Source: Phyllobacterium bourgognense (GTDB lineage: Bacteria > Pseudomonadota > Alphaproteobacteria > Rhizobiales > Rhizobiaceae). From it: 64,000 nt of DNA. Below are positions 1 to 10,079 of the stretch, one piece after another. The DNA lies in NCBI RefSeq assembly GCF_003337575.1, contig NZ_QPJM01000017.1, positions 50,679-114,678 on the forward strand, read 5' to 3'. Every line of letters begins with the position of its first letter. Within the stretch, counting starts at the first letter, position 1. The notes beneath the pieces were generated by a model. That model was given only the letters and a program-made list of their open reading frames with translations, ran no database searches and had not been told where the DNA came from. The position numbers and the translations under genes were made by a program.

Positions 1-3000
1 TTGCAAGTTCATCGATCCTGCCGTTGACATTGGTAATCTTGCTGTCGGTGTAGCTTGTCGATTGATTCAGTGTGTTTGCCGTCATGGTATTCGTGTACGT
101 CTTCGATTGGTCCAGGTACTCACTGGTAACTTTTGCAGTCTCGGTCTTAAGCTGCTTGACATTGACCGCGTCCGTATCGGCCTTGCCTGCTTCAAGGTTG
201 CTGATGAGCACAGGCGCGTCGGGGTCGCCGCCAAGCAGTGCTGCCTCATTGGTCTTAGTGCCATCGGGATTGAGCTTGTACTTGACCGCATTCTGATCAA
301 GCGCAGCGACCTTCTGGTTGGTCTCATGCAGTTGCGAACCATTCACCGCATCCGTGGAGACCGCACTCACTTCTCCTACCTGAAGATCGGTGATCTTGTT
401 GGTCCCGCTGGCGAGTGGATTGACGACAGGTGCGATCTTGGTGCCACCGCCTGTGCTGGAGCCGCCCCCGCCATGCACCGCGGTAAAGCTCTTCTTGTTC
501 TCATCCCAGCGCAAGGCGTCAAGCTGCGAAGCCTCGAAGCGCGTATTGAGATTTGCAACCAGATCGTTGACATTAGTGATATTGCTGTTCAACCCGCCAA
601 GGGCAGCACCGACGTTATCGAACTTATTGATGACGCCGGACTTGCCGTCCGCGCCGATATTGGCGATCTCATATGTCGGACCCGTAAGAACACCGCCGAC
701 GCCAATGTTTGCGCCTCCGCCGAGAAAAGTAGCGAAACTGTTAGACGTGGCCCAGAGCTGTGAGCCGTTGACCGCCTCCGTGGAGGTTTCTGTCACCGCA
801 CCTTTGGCCAAATTGCCGATTACGGTGCCGCGCTTACCCTCAAGACTGGCTCTAGAGAGATCAACTATCTCGCCTTCATCCCAAATACCATTCTTGTTCG
901 TGTCGAACCATGCATATTTAACCGCCCGCTCACCAACTTTTTTGACTGCCTCGGTTCCAGCATTTGCCAAACCGTTCAACTGACCGTAATTGACCGCATC
1001 GGTATCCGCCTCGCCGGCCTTGACATTGACGATCTTGTTCAGCCCAGTCGCGCCATGCCTTGCCGAGAAGGCGCCGCCATTTGCCGGATCCCAAAGCAGC
1101 GCATCATCTTTCAGGCTGCCAATGCTCGTGTTGATCGTCTTGATCTCGTTCGTATTGCTGGTGATATTGGTTGTATTCGTCGTAACTTGCGTATCGAGGC
1201 CCTCCAGCGCATCCTCCACCGTATGCACGTCCCTGGTTTGGATGGTATAGGTCGGTGGCTTGATCGTGCCGTCCGTGTCGACATCGGCACCGCCACCAAA
1301 AATCGTGGCAGTCGATTTGGTCGCACCGTACAGCTGCGAGCCGTTGACGGCCTCGGTCGAGGCCGCGCCAAGTGCGGCTGCCTTGACATTGGTGATCGTC
1401 GTGCCGCCCGTGCCGCCCTGGAGCGTGATGAGCGTCTTCGGATCGTTTTTGTTGCCGTCGTATTGGACGGCCCGGTCGGTGAGGTCGCCGACATTGTTAG
1501 TGAGATTGGTGATGGCGCCTTCGTTCGTCGTCACCCTATTGTTGGTATCGAAAAGCTGCGAGCCATTGACGGCATCGGTCGAGTTTGTGTTCAAGGTACC
1601 GGCCTGCAGGTCCGTGATCCGGGTGGTTCCACTAACCGCTCTGGTGGCTGTGTCCGTATGGCTGGCCGTGAATGCCTTCTTGCTGTCGTCCCAGATCAGC
1701 GCGTCATTGCCCAATGCATCGAGCCGGTCGGTGACATTTTCGGTTTTCGCGTTGACGATCCTGACGCTGTTGTCGAGCCCACCAAGTGCATCGCCGACAT
1801 TGTCGTGATCTTGGCTAATTAGCGTCCCGTCCTGGTTGATGACGGTTATTCTGTAGTTCGGGCCGGTAAGGACGCCGTTTGCGTCGATCATGGCGCCGCC
1901 GCCAAGATAGGTCGCGAAACTGTTTGACGTAGCCCAGAGTTGCGAGCCGTTGACCGCCTCCAACGAATCCTTGGTGACAGCACCATTACCCAGGTTGCTG
2001 ATCAATGTGCCCTTTGTCCCGGCACCCGTGAGCTTGACCTTGCCGTAATCGACAACTTCGCCTGCGTCGAGCTCACCGTTGCCATTCCTGTCATCCCAAA
2101 CGTATTTCACGGCCACATCGTCAAGCTTTTTTCCGGCTTCGGCCAAACCTTTCAGCTGGCTGACGTTGACGGCATCCGTAGCATCCGTGCCCGCCGTGAC
2201 ATTGGCGATTTTGTTCGTTGTTCCTGTGCCGTGCTTGGCTGAGAACGACAAGAGAGCCGGATCCCACTGCAGTGCATCGTCTTTCAAGCCTTTAACCGAC
2301 GCATCGATGTTTGTAATGGCATTGGTGTTATTTGCGATGTTGGTGGTGTTCGTCGCCACCCGGCCGTCAACCGCCTTCAACTGACTGAAATTGACCGCGT
2401 CCGTACCGTCGACGCCTGCGGACAAATTGATCAGCTTGCGTGGCCCTTGCTTGCCAGCAGTTGTGCCCGCAAATTCGATTGCCGCACCATCGAGGCCCGC
2501 AGCAACCGTGATGTTTGCCCCCGGCCCGGCCTGTTGTACAAGACCGGCCTTGCCGTTGATGATATTGGTGATGTCGCCTGTGTTCTTGCTGATCTTTGTC
2601 TCGTTGACATTCACTCGTCCCCCCAATGTGCCGAGGGCCGAATTGGTGGCAAAGAGCTGTGAGCCGTTGACGCCGTCTGTACTCGCCGCATTGATCTGGC
2701 CAGCAGCCATATTGGTCAGCTGCCGCTTTTGGATTGTGTTGCCGATACTGACTGTCCCTGGAACAGCAGTCCCTTTAGCGTCACCGCCGGGACCGGCTGG
2801 ATCCGCAGGATCGACGACTCCTGCAAAAACATACTTCGTGCTGTTGATCGTCACATCGTGTGCAGATACCGCCGCCTCTGACACCGAACCTGCGCCGAGC
2901 GCCACACCGCCTGCTACCTTCACCCTTGACTCGGCTCCAAGTGCCGTTGCGAAGCTCATCGCGTCCTCAGTAACTGCATAGCGACCGAGTGCGACACTAA

Positions 3001-3718
3001 ATAGTTCGATGGCTTGTGCGTTCGCACCAATTGCTATCGACTCCAGAATTGTATCGTTTCTATCGGTTTCAAGGCCAGGTCCAGTCGAGATATATCCGGT
3101 CTGCGCATTTCGACCGATAGAGATATTGCCTTGTGACGTGCTGCGCGCATTGTTGCCAAACGCGATCGAGCCGTACCCCAACGCCTGGGTCGCTCCGTCA
3201 CCAATAGCCATGGATTTTGTCGTCTGATTGTTGAGCCCGATAAAGCCGCCATTGACATAGAGCTCGCCGCCGAGGGTAAGCGACGTCGTTATCGCCGATT
3301 TCGTTGGCTGCGTGCCATAGAACAGCACACGGTCAGTCTGGGTGGCTTTCGCCCCGGGATCGCATCTATCATCACCATGCAAGCTTGTGATGTTTATATC
3401 CTTAAGCGTAGCCGCCGCCCCACCAGCGTCTTCGACCACGGTGCAGCCCCTGTCCGTACTGTCATTTACGAAAATACCAGCGGCAATGCCGACCGGCTGA
3501 CTGAGCGTGAGGATCAATGCCGTTCCAGCCGCTATTGCCACGCCCTGCCGCGCCGGGCCGAATAGGCCAGAGACCCTCTTGCGTTTCAATCCCAGAACGC
3601 GGCAGGCCATGCGCAGGATCATCATCAGGCGGCGGCGCTGCGGTCGAGTGGTGAGACGGGGTGATATACTCCAAGGGACTATAACTTCAACGCAATTCTT
3701 CAATATAAAATTTTTCAT
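1..3718 (-). CDS. Trimeric autotransporter adhesin (YadA/BtaE type), 5' part only
   Basis: The reading frame is open from ATG 3718 to the left edge, so about 1,239 N-terminal residues are visible and the beta-barrel anchor is outside the window. Head motifs such as SIAIGANAQA and SIAFGNNA are followed by many neck motifs of the form T/S-DAVN-x-SQL (for example GTDAVNFSQL, STDAVNGSQLF), typical of trimeric adhesins that coat the outer membrane and bind host or plant surfaces. The start at 3718 is chosen because AGAAGG lies 7 bases upstream; it gives a long basic N-terminus (residues 1-55) before a hydrophobic core (GVAIAAGTALILTLS), an extended signal peptide as common in this family. ATGs at 3625, 3622 and 3610 are alternatives. 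The gene stands alone, behind an AT-rich upstream region. Confidence 0.9.
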   Translation of the reverse strand, partial: MKNFILKNCVEVIVPWSISPRLTTRPQRRRLMMILRMACRVLGLKRKRVSGLFGPARQGVAIAAGTALILTLSQPVGIAAGIFVNDSTDRGCTVVEDAGGAAATLKDINITSLHGDDRCDPGAKATQTDRVLFYGTQPTKSAITTSLTLGGELYVNGGFIGLNNQTTKSMAIGDGATQALGYGSIAFGNNARSTSQGNISIGRNAQTGYISTGPGLETDRNDTILESIAIGANAQAIELFSVALGRYAVTEDAMSFATALGAESRVKVAGGVALGAGSVSEAAVSAHDVTINSTKYVFAGVVDPADPAGPGGDAKGTAVPGTVSIGNTIQKRQLTNMAAGQINAASTDGVNGSQLFATNSALGTLGGRVNVNETKISKNTGDITNIINGKAGLVQQAGPGANITVAAGLDGAAIEFAGTTAGKQGPRKLINLSAGVDGTDAVNFSQLKAVDGRVATNTTNIANNTNAITNIDASVKGLKDDALQWDPALLSFSAKHGTGTTNKIANVTAGTDATDAVNVSQLKGLAEAGKKLDDVAVKYVWDDRNGNGELDAGEVVDYGKVKLTGAGTKGTLISNLGNGAVTKDSLEAVNGSQLWATSNSFATYLGGGAMIDANGVLTGPNYRITVINQDGTLISQDHDNVGDALGGLDNSVRIVNAKTENVTDRLDALGNDALIWDDSKKAFTASHTDTATRAVSGTTRITDLQAGTLNTNSTDAVNGSQLFDTNNRVTTNEGAITNLTNNVGDLTDRAVQYDGNKNDPKTLITLQGGTGGTTITNVKAAALGAASTEAVNGSQLYGATKSTATIFGGGADVDTDGTIKPPTYTIQTRDVHTVEDALEGLDTQVTTNTTNITSNTNEIKTINTSIGSLKDDALLWDPANGGAFSARHGATGLNKIVNVKAGEADTDAVNYGQLNGLANAGTEAVKKVGERAVKYAWFDTNKNGIWDEGEIVDLSRASLEGKRGTVIGNLAKGAVTETSTEAVNGSQLWATSNSFATFLGGGANIGVGGVLTGPTYEIANIGADGKSGVINKFDNVGAALGGLNSNITNVNDLVANLNTRFEASQLDALRWDENKKSFTAVHGGGGSSTGGGTKIAPVVNPLASGTNKITDLQVGEVSAVSTDAVNGSQLHETNQKVAALDQNAVKYKLNPDGTKTNEAALLGGDPDAPVLISNLEAGKADTDAVNVKQLKTETAKVTSEYLDQSKTYTNTMTANTLNQSTSYTDSKITNVNGRIDELA

Positions 3719-4331
3719 TACTATGCCTTCTAACTATACATTAAAAAATGACATACACTCAATGGTGTACGTTCTACAAATAAAACTTCTAACTAAAATC
3801 TACTGTAATAATGCTTCAAAATTCACTGAATGTGAAGCGGCAAGAGCCGCGTATCCATATTTAATATTAATGTAATATTTATATCCGTGGTCAGAATAGA
3901 TACCGCAATCTGATATATGATGCAATAGGAAAATATAAATTTACATACGTAATTTTTAATTTTATGAGTGACCGGTCTTTGAGCAACGAATATTTACACG
4001 TTGCTACAACCAACACATCTATTAAAGGTTGTCCTTTTCTCCTTCTACGGGAAGTTACTGTGACCTTGCTACCTTGTCGTGCAATCCATCATGTCGGGTC
4101 GGTTACAAGCCGGACCTGGCGGAACAAGACCTCAAATCCTTCGCCGCAGAGGATTTCGCGTCGGGTGCAATCAGCTACTACGCGGCCCACGAATCCGTTC
4201 ACGCGCGCAATGTCAGTGTGGTCTTGAAGGGCCTCGAGGAAGCGTGATTTCACGCCCTCGCCACGCTATTGCATCACTACGTGTTGAAGAACGGCGTGCT
4301 AACGCGCATGTTGCCCGCGAAGGGCTTACGA
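3719..4331. other. AT-rich intergenic region between adhesin and ccmH
   Basis: About 610 bases lie upstream of the adhesin start and downstream of ccmH. The half nearest the adhesin (3719-4060) is markedly AT-rich and probably holds its promoter, but I cannot point to a clear -35/-10 pair. The other half returns to the GC content of the chromosome and contains a short coding-like stretch listed separately. In many rhizobia degP follows ccmH; it is absent here. Confidence 0.5.
4092..4247 (+). pseudogene. Possible 3' fragment of a broken gene
   Basis: About 50 codons of GC-rich, coding-like sequence (containing GYKPDLAEQDL, FASGAISYYA and VLKGLEEA before a TGA) have no plausible start or ribosome binding site and abut AT-rich DNA on the 5' side. 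It reads like the surviving C-terminus of a longer protein, perhaps lost when the adhesin region was inserted. I do not recognise the family, and chance coding potential is possible. Confidence 0.25.
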
Positions 4332-4808
4332 TCAATCGCCCGGGGCAACGAAGAGCTTCTTCAGTTGCTTCTTCTCGCTCTCTGAAAGCGGCGTCGTTTC
4401 CACAGAACTCGTACGGCGCCGGCGGATCGACAGGATGATCGCAACGCCGCCAGCAAACAGAACGACAATAGGAAATCCCCAGAGCAACAGCGTGCTCGTT
4501 TGCAATCGTGGCCTGAGCAGGACGAACTCGCCGTAGCGCGCGACGAGGAACTCCAGTACCTGCTCGTCCGTGTCGCCGGCCACCAGCCTTTCGCGAACCA
4601 GAACGCGTAGATCGCGGGCGAGATCGGCATTGGAATCGTCGATGGATTCGTTCTGGCACACCATACAGCGCAATTCGGCGGAGATGGCGCGTGCGCGCTT
4701 TTCGAGCACGGGACTGGACAGCATTTCGTCGGGCGACAGAGCCTGCGCGCCGGTCGCAGCAAAACAAAGTGCCAAGCCGAGGGCCAGAGCTGCAAACAGC
4801 GATCTCAT
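4332..4808 (-). CDS. ccmH: Cytochrome c maturation protein CcmH (CycL)
   Basis: This 158-residue protein is the thiol-disulfide component of the system I haem lyase, which keeps apocytochrome c cysteines reduced in the periplasm. It has a signal peptide ([17 protein letters not shown]...), the diagnostic motif LRCMVCQN with redox cysteines near residues 48 and 51, and one C-terminal membrane helix (LLLWGFPIVVLFAGGVAIIL) before a basic tail, as in short CcmH proteins. Its ATG overlaps the ccmF stop in a 4-base ATGA, so it is translationally coupled as the last gene of ccmI-E-F-H. Confidence 0.96.
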   Translation of the reverse strand: MRSLFAALALGLALCFAATGAQALSPDEMLSSPVLEKRARAISAELRCMVCQNESIDDSNADLARDLRVLVRERLVAGDTDEQVLEFLVARYGEFVLLRPRLQTSTLLLWGFPIVVLFAGGVAIILSIRRRRTSSVETTPLSESEKKQLKKLFVAPGD

Positions 4809-6802
4809 GAGATGGCTCGTGCCGGTCGCGGCTTGGCCTTGCCCAATTTAGACTTGGCAGGTGCGCCGATGCGCAGACGGCGGTCGAGCAGTGACATGCC
4901 GCCGCCAATCATCATCACCACGCCGCCAAGCCAGATCAGTGTCACCAGCGGCTTCCACCAGATCCGGACCACGATGCCGCCATCCTTGGCCGCATCGCCG
5001 AGCGAAACATAAAGCTGGCTGAACATGAATGTCTTGATGCCTGCCTCTGTCGTCTGCATCTTGCGAACGGGGAAGAAGCGCTTGGCCGAGACAAGATCGG
5101 TCACCGGCTGCCCCTCGTCGTTCAGGATCGTGAACTTGCCCTGGTCCTCGGTAAAGTTAGAGCCTTTGACAGCATCCACGCGATCAAAACGCAGTGTATA
5201 CCCGCCAGCCCGAATGCCGTCGCCCGGCTTCATCACCAATACGCTTTCGGTCGCAAAGGTCGTCGTGGCAACGATGCCAAGAAGCGTGATGCCAAGGCCG
5301 AAATGCGCAAAGGCAGTGCCAAATACCGAGCGCGGCAGCCCCGTGATACGCTGTGCCATCCCACGAAGTGAAGCCTTGCCGATGCCGGCCTTGAGCGACA
5401 GATCGGTCAGTGCGCCGAGCATCAACCAGACAGCAAGGCCGATTCCGAAGGCGGCGAGCACACCGGAAGCCGAGGTCTTGTACAGCACGACCGCCACAAC
5501 GAGCAGCGCCACGAAAAACGCCGTCATCAACCGCTGCGCTACGGCGAGGATATCGCCGCGCTTCCACGCCAGCAGAGGCCCGAATGGAACGGCTGCAAGC
5601 AGCGGAATCATCAACGGGCCAAATGTCAGATTAAAGAACGGTGCGCCGACGGAGATCTTCTCGCCGGTCAGCGATTCCAGCAGCAGAGGATAAAGCGTGC
5701 CGATAAGTACGGTAGCGGCGGCGGTGGTCAGAAACAGGTTATTGAAGACCAGCGCGCCCTCGCGCGAAATAGGTTGAAACAGCCCGCCCGGCGCGAGCGT
5801 TTGCGCCCGCCATGCGAAGAGCGCCAGCGACCCGCCAATGAACAGCACGAGGATCGCGAGGATAAACAGGCCACGCCCCGGATCGGTGGCGAATGTATGG
5901 ACTGAAGTCAGCACGCCCGAGCGAACGAGGAATGTGCCAAGCAGCGACAGGGAAAAAGTCAGAATGGCAAGGAGAACGGTCCAGATTTTCAGTGCCGATC
6001 GCTTTTCCATGACGAGCGCCGAATGCAGCAGCGCCGTACCCGCGAGCCAGGGCATGAACGACGCATTTTCGACGGGATCCCAGAACCACCATCCACCCCA
6101 ACCAAGTTCGTAGTAAGCCCAATAGGAGCCCATGGCGATACCGCCGGTCAGGAATATCCAGGCAGTCAGTGTCCAGGGACGCACCCAGCGCGCCCACGCG
6201 GCATCGATGCGCCCGTCTATCAGAGCTGCAACCGCGAAGGAGAAGCAGACGGAGAAACCGACATAGCCGAGATAGAGCATGGGCGGGTGTATCGCGAGGC
6301 CGATATCCTGCAGGATCGGGTTCAAATCCTGGCCTTCGATGGGCGCCGGATTGAGCCGCGCGAACGGATTGGACGTGCCAATGATGAACAGCAGGAAAGC
6401 GCTGCCGATCCATGCCTGCACGCCGAGGACGTTGGCTTTTAACGTTGGCGGCAGATTATTGCCGAAGAACGCGACGAGCGCAGTGAAGAAACTGAGGATC
6501 AAAACCCAAAGCAGCATCGAACCTTCGTGGTTGCCCCACACACCCGTGAATTTGTAGAGCAGCGGCTTTTGCGAGTGCGAGTTTTCGAAGACGTTCTGCA
6601 CGGAAAAGTCGGAGAGAACGTGCGCGGAGGTCAGCGCCGCAAAAGACAGCGCAATCAGGGCGAACACAGTGAACGAAGCCGGCACCGCAACAGCCATCAT
6701 GCGGTCGTCGTTGCGGCGTGCGCCAAGCACCGGCAGAACAGCCTGGATAATCGAAAGCGCCAGTGCCAGTACCAGGGCGAAATGTCCGAGTTCGACGGTC
6801 AC
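4805..6802 (-). CDS. ccmF: Haem lyase subunit CcmF (CycK)
   Basis: This 665-residue, many-spanning inner membrane protein is the core of the haem-apocytochrome c ligation complex with CcmH and CcmI. The tryptophan-rich WWD haem-handling motif [12 protein letters not shown] is at about residues 235-246, and the conserved histidine region [11 protein letters not shown] at about 89-99. Length is normal for the family. It overlaps ccmE upstream and ccmH downstream by 4 bases each, giving one translationally coupled operon. Confidence 0.97.
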   Translation of the reverse strand: MTVELGHFALVLALALSIIQAVLPVLGARRNDDRMMAVAVPASFTVFALIALSFAALTSAHVLSDFSVQNVFENSHSQKPLLYKFTGVWGNHEGSMLLWVLILSFFTALVAFFGNNLPPTLKANVLGVQAWIGSAFLLFIIGTSNPFARLNPAPIEGQDLNPILQDIGLAIHPPMLYLGYVGFSVCFSFAVAALIDGRIDAAWARWVRPWTLTAWIFLTGGIAMGSYWAYYELGWGGWWFWDPVENASFMPWLAGTALLHSALVMEKRSALKIWTVLLAILTFSLSLLGTFLVRSGVLTSVHTFATDPGRGLFILAILVLFIGGSLALFAWRAQTLAPGGLFQPISREGALVFNNLFLTTAAATVLIGTLYPLLLESLTGEKISVGAPFFNLTFGPLMIPLLAAVPFGPLLAWKRGDILAVAQRLMTAFFVALLVVAVVLYKTSASGVLAAFGIGLAVWLMLGALTDLSLKAGIGKASLRGMAQRITGLPRSVFGTAFAHFGLGITLLGIVATTTFATESVLVMKPGDGIRAGGYTLRFDRVDAVKGSNFTEDQGKFTILNDEGQPVTDLVSAKRFFPVRKMQTTEAGIKTFMFSQLYVSLGDAAKDGGIVVRIWWKPLVTLIWLGGVVMMIGGGMSLLDRRLRIGAPAKSKLGKAKPRPARAIS

Positions 6803-7245
6803 TGTTTGCTCCCTCCCTGCCAGACGCCCTTGGCTTTCAGACTATCGGCAACTTCCTTCGGCATATAGTTCTCATCGTGCTTGGCGAGCACACTGTCGGC
6901 CACAAACGCGCCGCCGGGCATAAACTTGCCTTCGATAACAACGCCCTGATCTTCACGGAAAAGATCCGGCAGGATCCCATCATAGGTTACGGGAACGCTT
7001 TTGACATGATCGGTGACGGAAAAACTGATCCTCGTGCCATCGCCGCGTACGACGCTGCCCTTTTCAACGAGCCCGCCAAGGCGGAAGCGCGACTCCGATT
7101 CGACATCGGACGTCTGAATGTCGGACGGCATGCGAAAGAATGCGATCTTCTGCTGCAGCGCGAATAGCACCAGCGCCGCTGCAACCGCCAGGACGAACAG
7201 CCCACCCCCGATCACCGAAAGCCGCTTCTGTTTGCGCGTCATCAA
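6799..7245 (-). CDS. ccmE: Periplasmic haem chaperone CcmE (CycJ)
   Basis: This 148-residue haem chaperone accepts haem from CcmC and hands it to CcmF. After a basic N-terminus and one membrane anchor (about residues 9-30) comes an OB-fold domain ending in the haem-binding motif AKHDENYMP, with the covalent haem histidine at about residue 123 and the conserved tyrosine at 127. It overlaps both neighbouring ccm genes by 4 bases. ccmA, B and C are not in this window; in rhizobia they usually sit elsewhere. Confidence 0.97.
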   Translation of the reverse strand: MMTRKQKRLSVIGGGLFVLAVAAALVLFALQQKIAFFRMPSDIQTSDVESESRFRLGGLVEKGSVVRGDGTRISFSVTDHVKSVPVTYDGILPDLFREDQGVVIEGKFMPGGAFVADSVLAKHDENYMPKEVADSLKAKGVWQGGSKQ

Positions 7246-8411
7246 TTGTTCTCCGGTTGGTCCGGTTCGTCGGCAAGGCCAAGCTCGTTGGCCACCGCAT
7301 CGAGCCGCGCAAGCTTGTCTGCACTCAGCACCTTTCTCGCCCGGCCCAGCGCTTCCAATGCATCATTGGGCCGGTTGAGAACGACATAGGATCGGACGAG
7401 CCGCTCCCACCCTTCGATATCATCAGGCGATTGTTTCAATTTTTCGGCAAGGTTCGCAACCATGCCTTCGATCATCGCGGCGCGGTCCTGGTTGTTCATG
7501 CCCGCGGCGGCCTCGACCTGCGAGGCGTCCGGACCGGTTTTCTCGACATTGCTGACGTCCGGCGCATCACCGGCGATCTCATGATCTAGCCTCGTCAAGG
7601 CGGCTTGTGCCTGATCGCGCCACGGAACATCAGCGGGCGCTTCCGCCAGCAGTTTGCGGATCAGGTCTCGCGCCTCTGGCAAGCGGCCCTGCTGCATCCA
7701 GCCATCGATGATATAAAATTGCGGGCGCATGTCTTTTGGATCAAGCGTCATTGCGCGTTTGAAGGCTTCCTCCGCACGGGCGGTGATCTTGCCACCGGTC
7801 TCTGCAGCCAAGGCTTGTCCCAGGCCGAGTTGCCGGTCCGCACTGTCACCGTTCAACCTTATGGTGTTTTGATACGCGGCAACCGCGTCGCCGGGCCGTC
7901 CCATACGCAAATAGATCGGCGCCAACACTTCCCAGCCCTGTCCGTCATCGGGATTGAGCGCGAGATGCGCTTCAGCGCGCGCGATCAGTTCGGCTGGCGT
8001 ACTCTGATCGGCTGGCTTCGCAAGCCGTTCCGCCAGTGGCTGAGCCGGCAAATCCGGAGAACCAAGCTTGGTGTATATACCCCAAGAAATCAACGGGATG
8101 GCAAGAACAGTTGCGAGCGTGAGCCATTCGCGTGTCGCGCTTTTCGTCGGCCGGACAGTTGCCTTGTCATCCTCCACGGCCTTGGCCGATTTGAGAAGCC
8201 GGCGTCCGATTTCGGCGCGCGCCTGTTCGCTGCTGGCAGGGTCGATCAGACCGCGCTTTTCATCGGAATCGAGTTCGCGCAGCTGATCGCGATAGACCTC
8301 GACATCGTATTGATTGTCCGACACGGACGATTGAACGCGCCGCGTCAATGGCAAAAGCACAAGCAGCGTCGCAACGACGGTCAGAACGGCAGCGGAAATC
8401 CAGAAAACCAT
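7242..8411 (-). CDS. ccmI: Cytochrome c maturation protein CcmI (CycH)
   Basis: CcmI holds apocytochrome c for the haem lyase. The N-terminus has two membrane helices (about residues 1-25 and 95-110) around a cytoplasmic loop containing the conserved [14 protein letters not shown], then a periplasmic domain of TPR-like repeats ([35 protein letters not shown]). I prefer ATG 8411 (MVFWISA) because the 12 residues encoded before it from ATG 8447 look non-conserved; that upstream ATG is possible. It is the first gene of the operon and overlaps ccmE by 4 bases. The toxin/immunity pair lies directly upstream on the same strand. Confidence 0.92.
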   Translation of the reverse strand: MVFWISAAVLTVVATLLVLLPLTRRVQSSVSDNQYDVEVYRDQLRELDSDEKRGLIDPASSEQARAEIGRRLLKSAKAVEDDKATVRPTKSATREWLTLATVLAIPLISWGIYTKLGSPDLPAQPLAERLAKPADQSTPAELIARAEAHLALNPDDGQGWEVLAPIYLRMGRPGDAVAAYQNTIRLNGDSADRQLGLGQALAAETGGKITARAEEAFKRAMTLDPKDMRPQFYIIDGWMQQGRLPEARDLIRKLLAEAPADVPWRDQAQAALTRLDHEIAGDAPDVSNVEKTGPDASQVEAAAGMNNQDRAAMIEGMVANLAEKLKQSPDDIEGWERLVRSYVVLNRPNDALEALGRARKVLSADKLARLDAVANELGLADEPDQPENN

Positions 8412-8509
8412 GGCTGAGACATACCCCCACCCCCGCGTAAAATCCAAATGGATTTAAATTGATAGGGCAATTCGCCGCAAAGGTTGCTGTGCTGCCCCCG
8501 CGAACCATT

Positions 8510-8839
8510 TCAGTCTTTGGGATCCCATCGTTTTGTCCGCAACTCGATAAAAATGTCCGATCTGGCTTCTACAGCAGTCAGGTAATTCGGATGTCGATAA
8601 GCATCATATATGTAAAGCAGCAGTGGATAATCAGGAAAATTATGCTCCATGACTTCGCCATCTTCATTGTCTTCATTGTATCTCAGGTACAGGTACCTTT
8701 CAGGAAACGGAAGGCAATAGTAATGCCCCCAGTTGAAGCCTTCCCGAGCCTCAAGTTCTCGACCTAAAATCTCTTCAATGACGACCTTTATCTCTTCCAT
8801 GTCCTCAGAATGTATCCCAAACAAAATATCCGTCTGCAT
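8510..8839 (-). CDS. Predicted immunity protein for the NTase-like toxin
   Basis: A 109-residue acidic cytosolic protein starting 9 bases after the stop of the toxin gene. Its C-terminal half (YPLLLYIYDAYRHPNYL, then EARSDIFIELR) clearly matches the corresponding part of the 120-residue protein at 22605-22967, which follows a homologous toxin. Small acidic proteins immediately downstream of polymorphic toxins are normally their immunity partners. The gene is more AT-rich than the flanking ccm and feu genes. I do not recognise a named immunity family; the assignment rests on context and on the paralogue. Confidence 0.7.
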   Translation of the reverse strand: MQTDILFGIHSEDMEEIKVVIEEILGRELEAREGFNWGHYYCLPFPERYLYLRYNEDNEDGEVMEHNFPDYPLLLYIYDAYRHPNYLTAVEARSDIFIELRTKRWDPKD

Positions 8840-8848
8840 TGCGTTCCC

Positions 8849-9964
8849 TTATGGCTCGATCCACAACTCTATTCTCGCATAATCGCCAGGCCGTAGCAGG
8901 ATATCTTGCTCTGATCGATAGATCATGAAGCTAACGTCACGTCCGGTCTGCACATGAAGTGAACGCGCAAGCCGATGTAGACCGAGCGCCTTCAAAAAAT
9001 CGACTTCTAGCGGCGCTGTGCGTGTTTGCCCAGGACGCATTGGAACAGCCAAATCGTTCAGTCTCCGCCACATAGACGGACTGACCAATGCAAGGTCGTA
9101 GTCACTACGATAGGCGCCGTCGAAGGGTGAATTCTGATTGAAATTTCGTCCTGTCACGGCACTGCCGCGCATAAAAACATGCACATCCTTATAGCCGGCA
9201 TCGCGAAGGCCGTCTCTCATACTTTGGCGGAATCCCGTATAGTTCTGAACAGTGCGAAAGCCATAGGGTGTCCATTCGTAAACCGGTTGTGCACCGCGCC
9301 CAAGCTCCATCATCCGGTAGTCCGCTTCGCGAGTTATGCGCTCATTGTTACGGATTTCACCCTCGGCGCTGTCATAGAGGCCCGGTCGTGGCTTCCAGTT
9401 TGGATCGCGCTCTTGTACCCGGCGCACCGCCGCCTCGGCATTCATCGCCGAGAGTTGGATACGTGTCTCTTCCTGCGGCGTCGTTTGAATGCGCCGTCCG
9501 CCAATCATCCGGCCGGATGACGATCCACTCCGCCGGCCACCACCACCCGTTTGCGCAAGTTGAACCGACGTCCCATCGGGCGTTTTCGGACCGGTCTCAG
9601 GCTTCGTCGCAATCGCGCCACCAAATCGCCCACGGCCGGAGACGAGCCGGGAACCGCCTGCTGTACTTCCCCCAGATCCACCACTTCCTCCACCGTCGTC
9701 CGTCCACTGTCCGCCATCGGGGTTGCCGGCCGGCACGCGTGGCTGGTCCGGGCGATATTTCAATGCAAACCAGAGCTGGAACGGCTCATAAAGCGTTGAC
9801 CAGGATTTCAGCTCACGATTTTCCGCCTCTAGATTTGCTATCCATTGCCGGTTGTTCCCGCTTGGATTTGCCAGCTTCAAGGCAGCAAGCAAAACCTCAT
9901 TCGCCTTGATGTTGGATAGTATGCGGAGTTGATAGGAATACCCGTTCAATGCTGAAGCAGCCAT
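8849..9964 (-). CDS. Polymorphic toxin, GTA-associated prefix plus nucleotidyltransferase-like tip
   Basis: This 371-residue protein shares its N-terminal module with the proteins at 22957-24069, 27157-28254 and 28667-30241: NIKANEVLLAALK (18-30), ENRELKSWSTLYEPFQLW (48-65) and PDQPRVPAGNPDGGQWT (72-88), then a Gly/Ser linker and GPKTPDGT (125-132). A second shared block starts at RDPNW (about 186). The tip has GSAVTG at 267-272 and RSDYDLAL at 286-293, the G-S...D-x-D pattern of a nucleotidyltransferase fold, then a hydrophobic strand VSFMIYRS. This suggests a transferase-type toxin. No protease part is attached and the gene is outside the GTA cluster, so it is a displaced cassette. The substrate is unknown, and a nuclease built on the same fold cannot be excluded. 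Confidence 0.72.
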   Translation of the reverse strand: MAASALNGYSYQLRILSNIKANEVLLAALKLANPSGNNRQWIANLEAENRELKSWSTLYEPFQLWFALKYRPDQPRVPAGNPDGGQWTDDGGGSGGSGGSTAGGSRLVSGRGRFGGAIATKPETGPKTPDGTSVQLAQTGGGGRRSGSSSGRMIGGRRIQTTPQEETRIQLSAMNAEAAVRRVQERDPNWKPRPGLYDSAEGEIRNNERITREADYRMMELGRGAQPVYEWTPYGFRTVQNYTGFRQSMRDGLRDAGYKDVHVFMRGSAVTGRNFNQNSPFDGAYRSDYDLALVSPSMWRRLNDLAVPMRPGQTRTAPLEVDFLKALGLHRLARSLHVQTGRDVSFMIYRSEQDILLRPGDYARIELWIEP

Positions 9965-10012
9965 GAAATGAAATCCTGAAATGACGGAGAAAAAGATCGA
10001 ATAAATGCAATC

Positions 10013-10035
10013 AGCCGCGAGGGTTGCTCGCGGCT
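10013..10035 (-). terminator. Hairpin downstream of the surface lipoprotein gene
   Basis: AGCCGCGA (10013-10020) and TCGCGGCT (10028-10035) form a perfect 8-bp stem with a 7-base loop, 45 bases beyond the stop at 10080. The following minus-strand bases are AT-rich but lack a clean U tract, so termination is probable rather than certain. It separates the lipoprotein from the toxin gene. Confidence 0.5.
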
Positions 10036-10079
10036 GACTTCGTCCGATTAAAAAGAGATTGCTTAGGGACGTCCGGACC

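Noticed and set aside
62..2981. Several long plus-strand frames opposite the adhesin
   Set aside because: They are antisense shadows of the repetitive adhesin frame; the minus strand is open throughout and carries repeated neck motifs.
300..3000. CRISPR-like regular repeats
   Set aside because: The periodicity comes from adhesin neck motifs within a coding frame; spacing is irregular and repeats are imperfect.
4213..4908. A 231-codon minus-strand frame over ccmH
   Set aside because: Shadow in another frame; the true ccmH has a signal peptide, the CxxC motif and coupling to ccmF.
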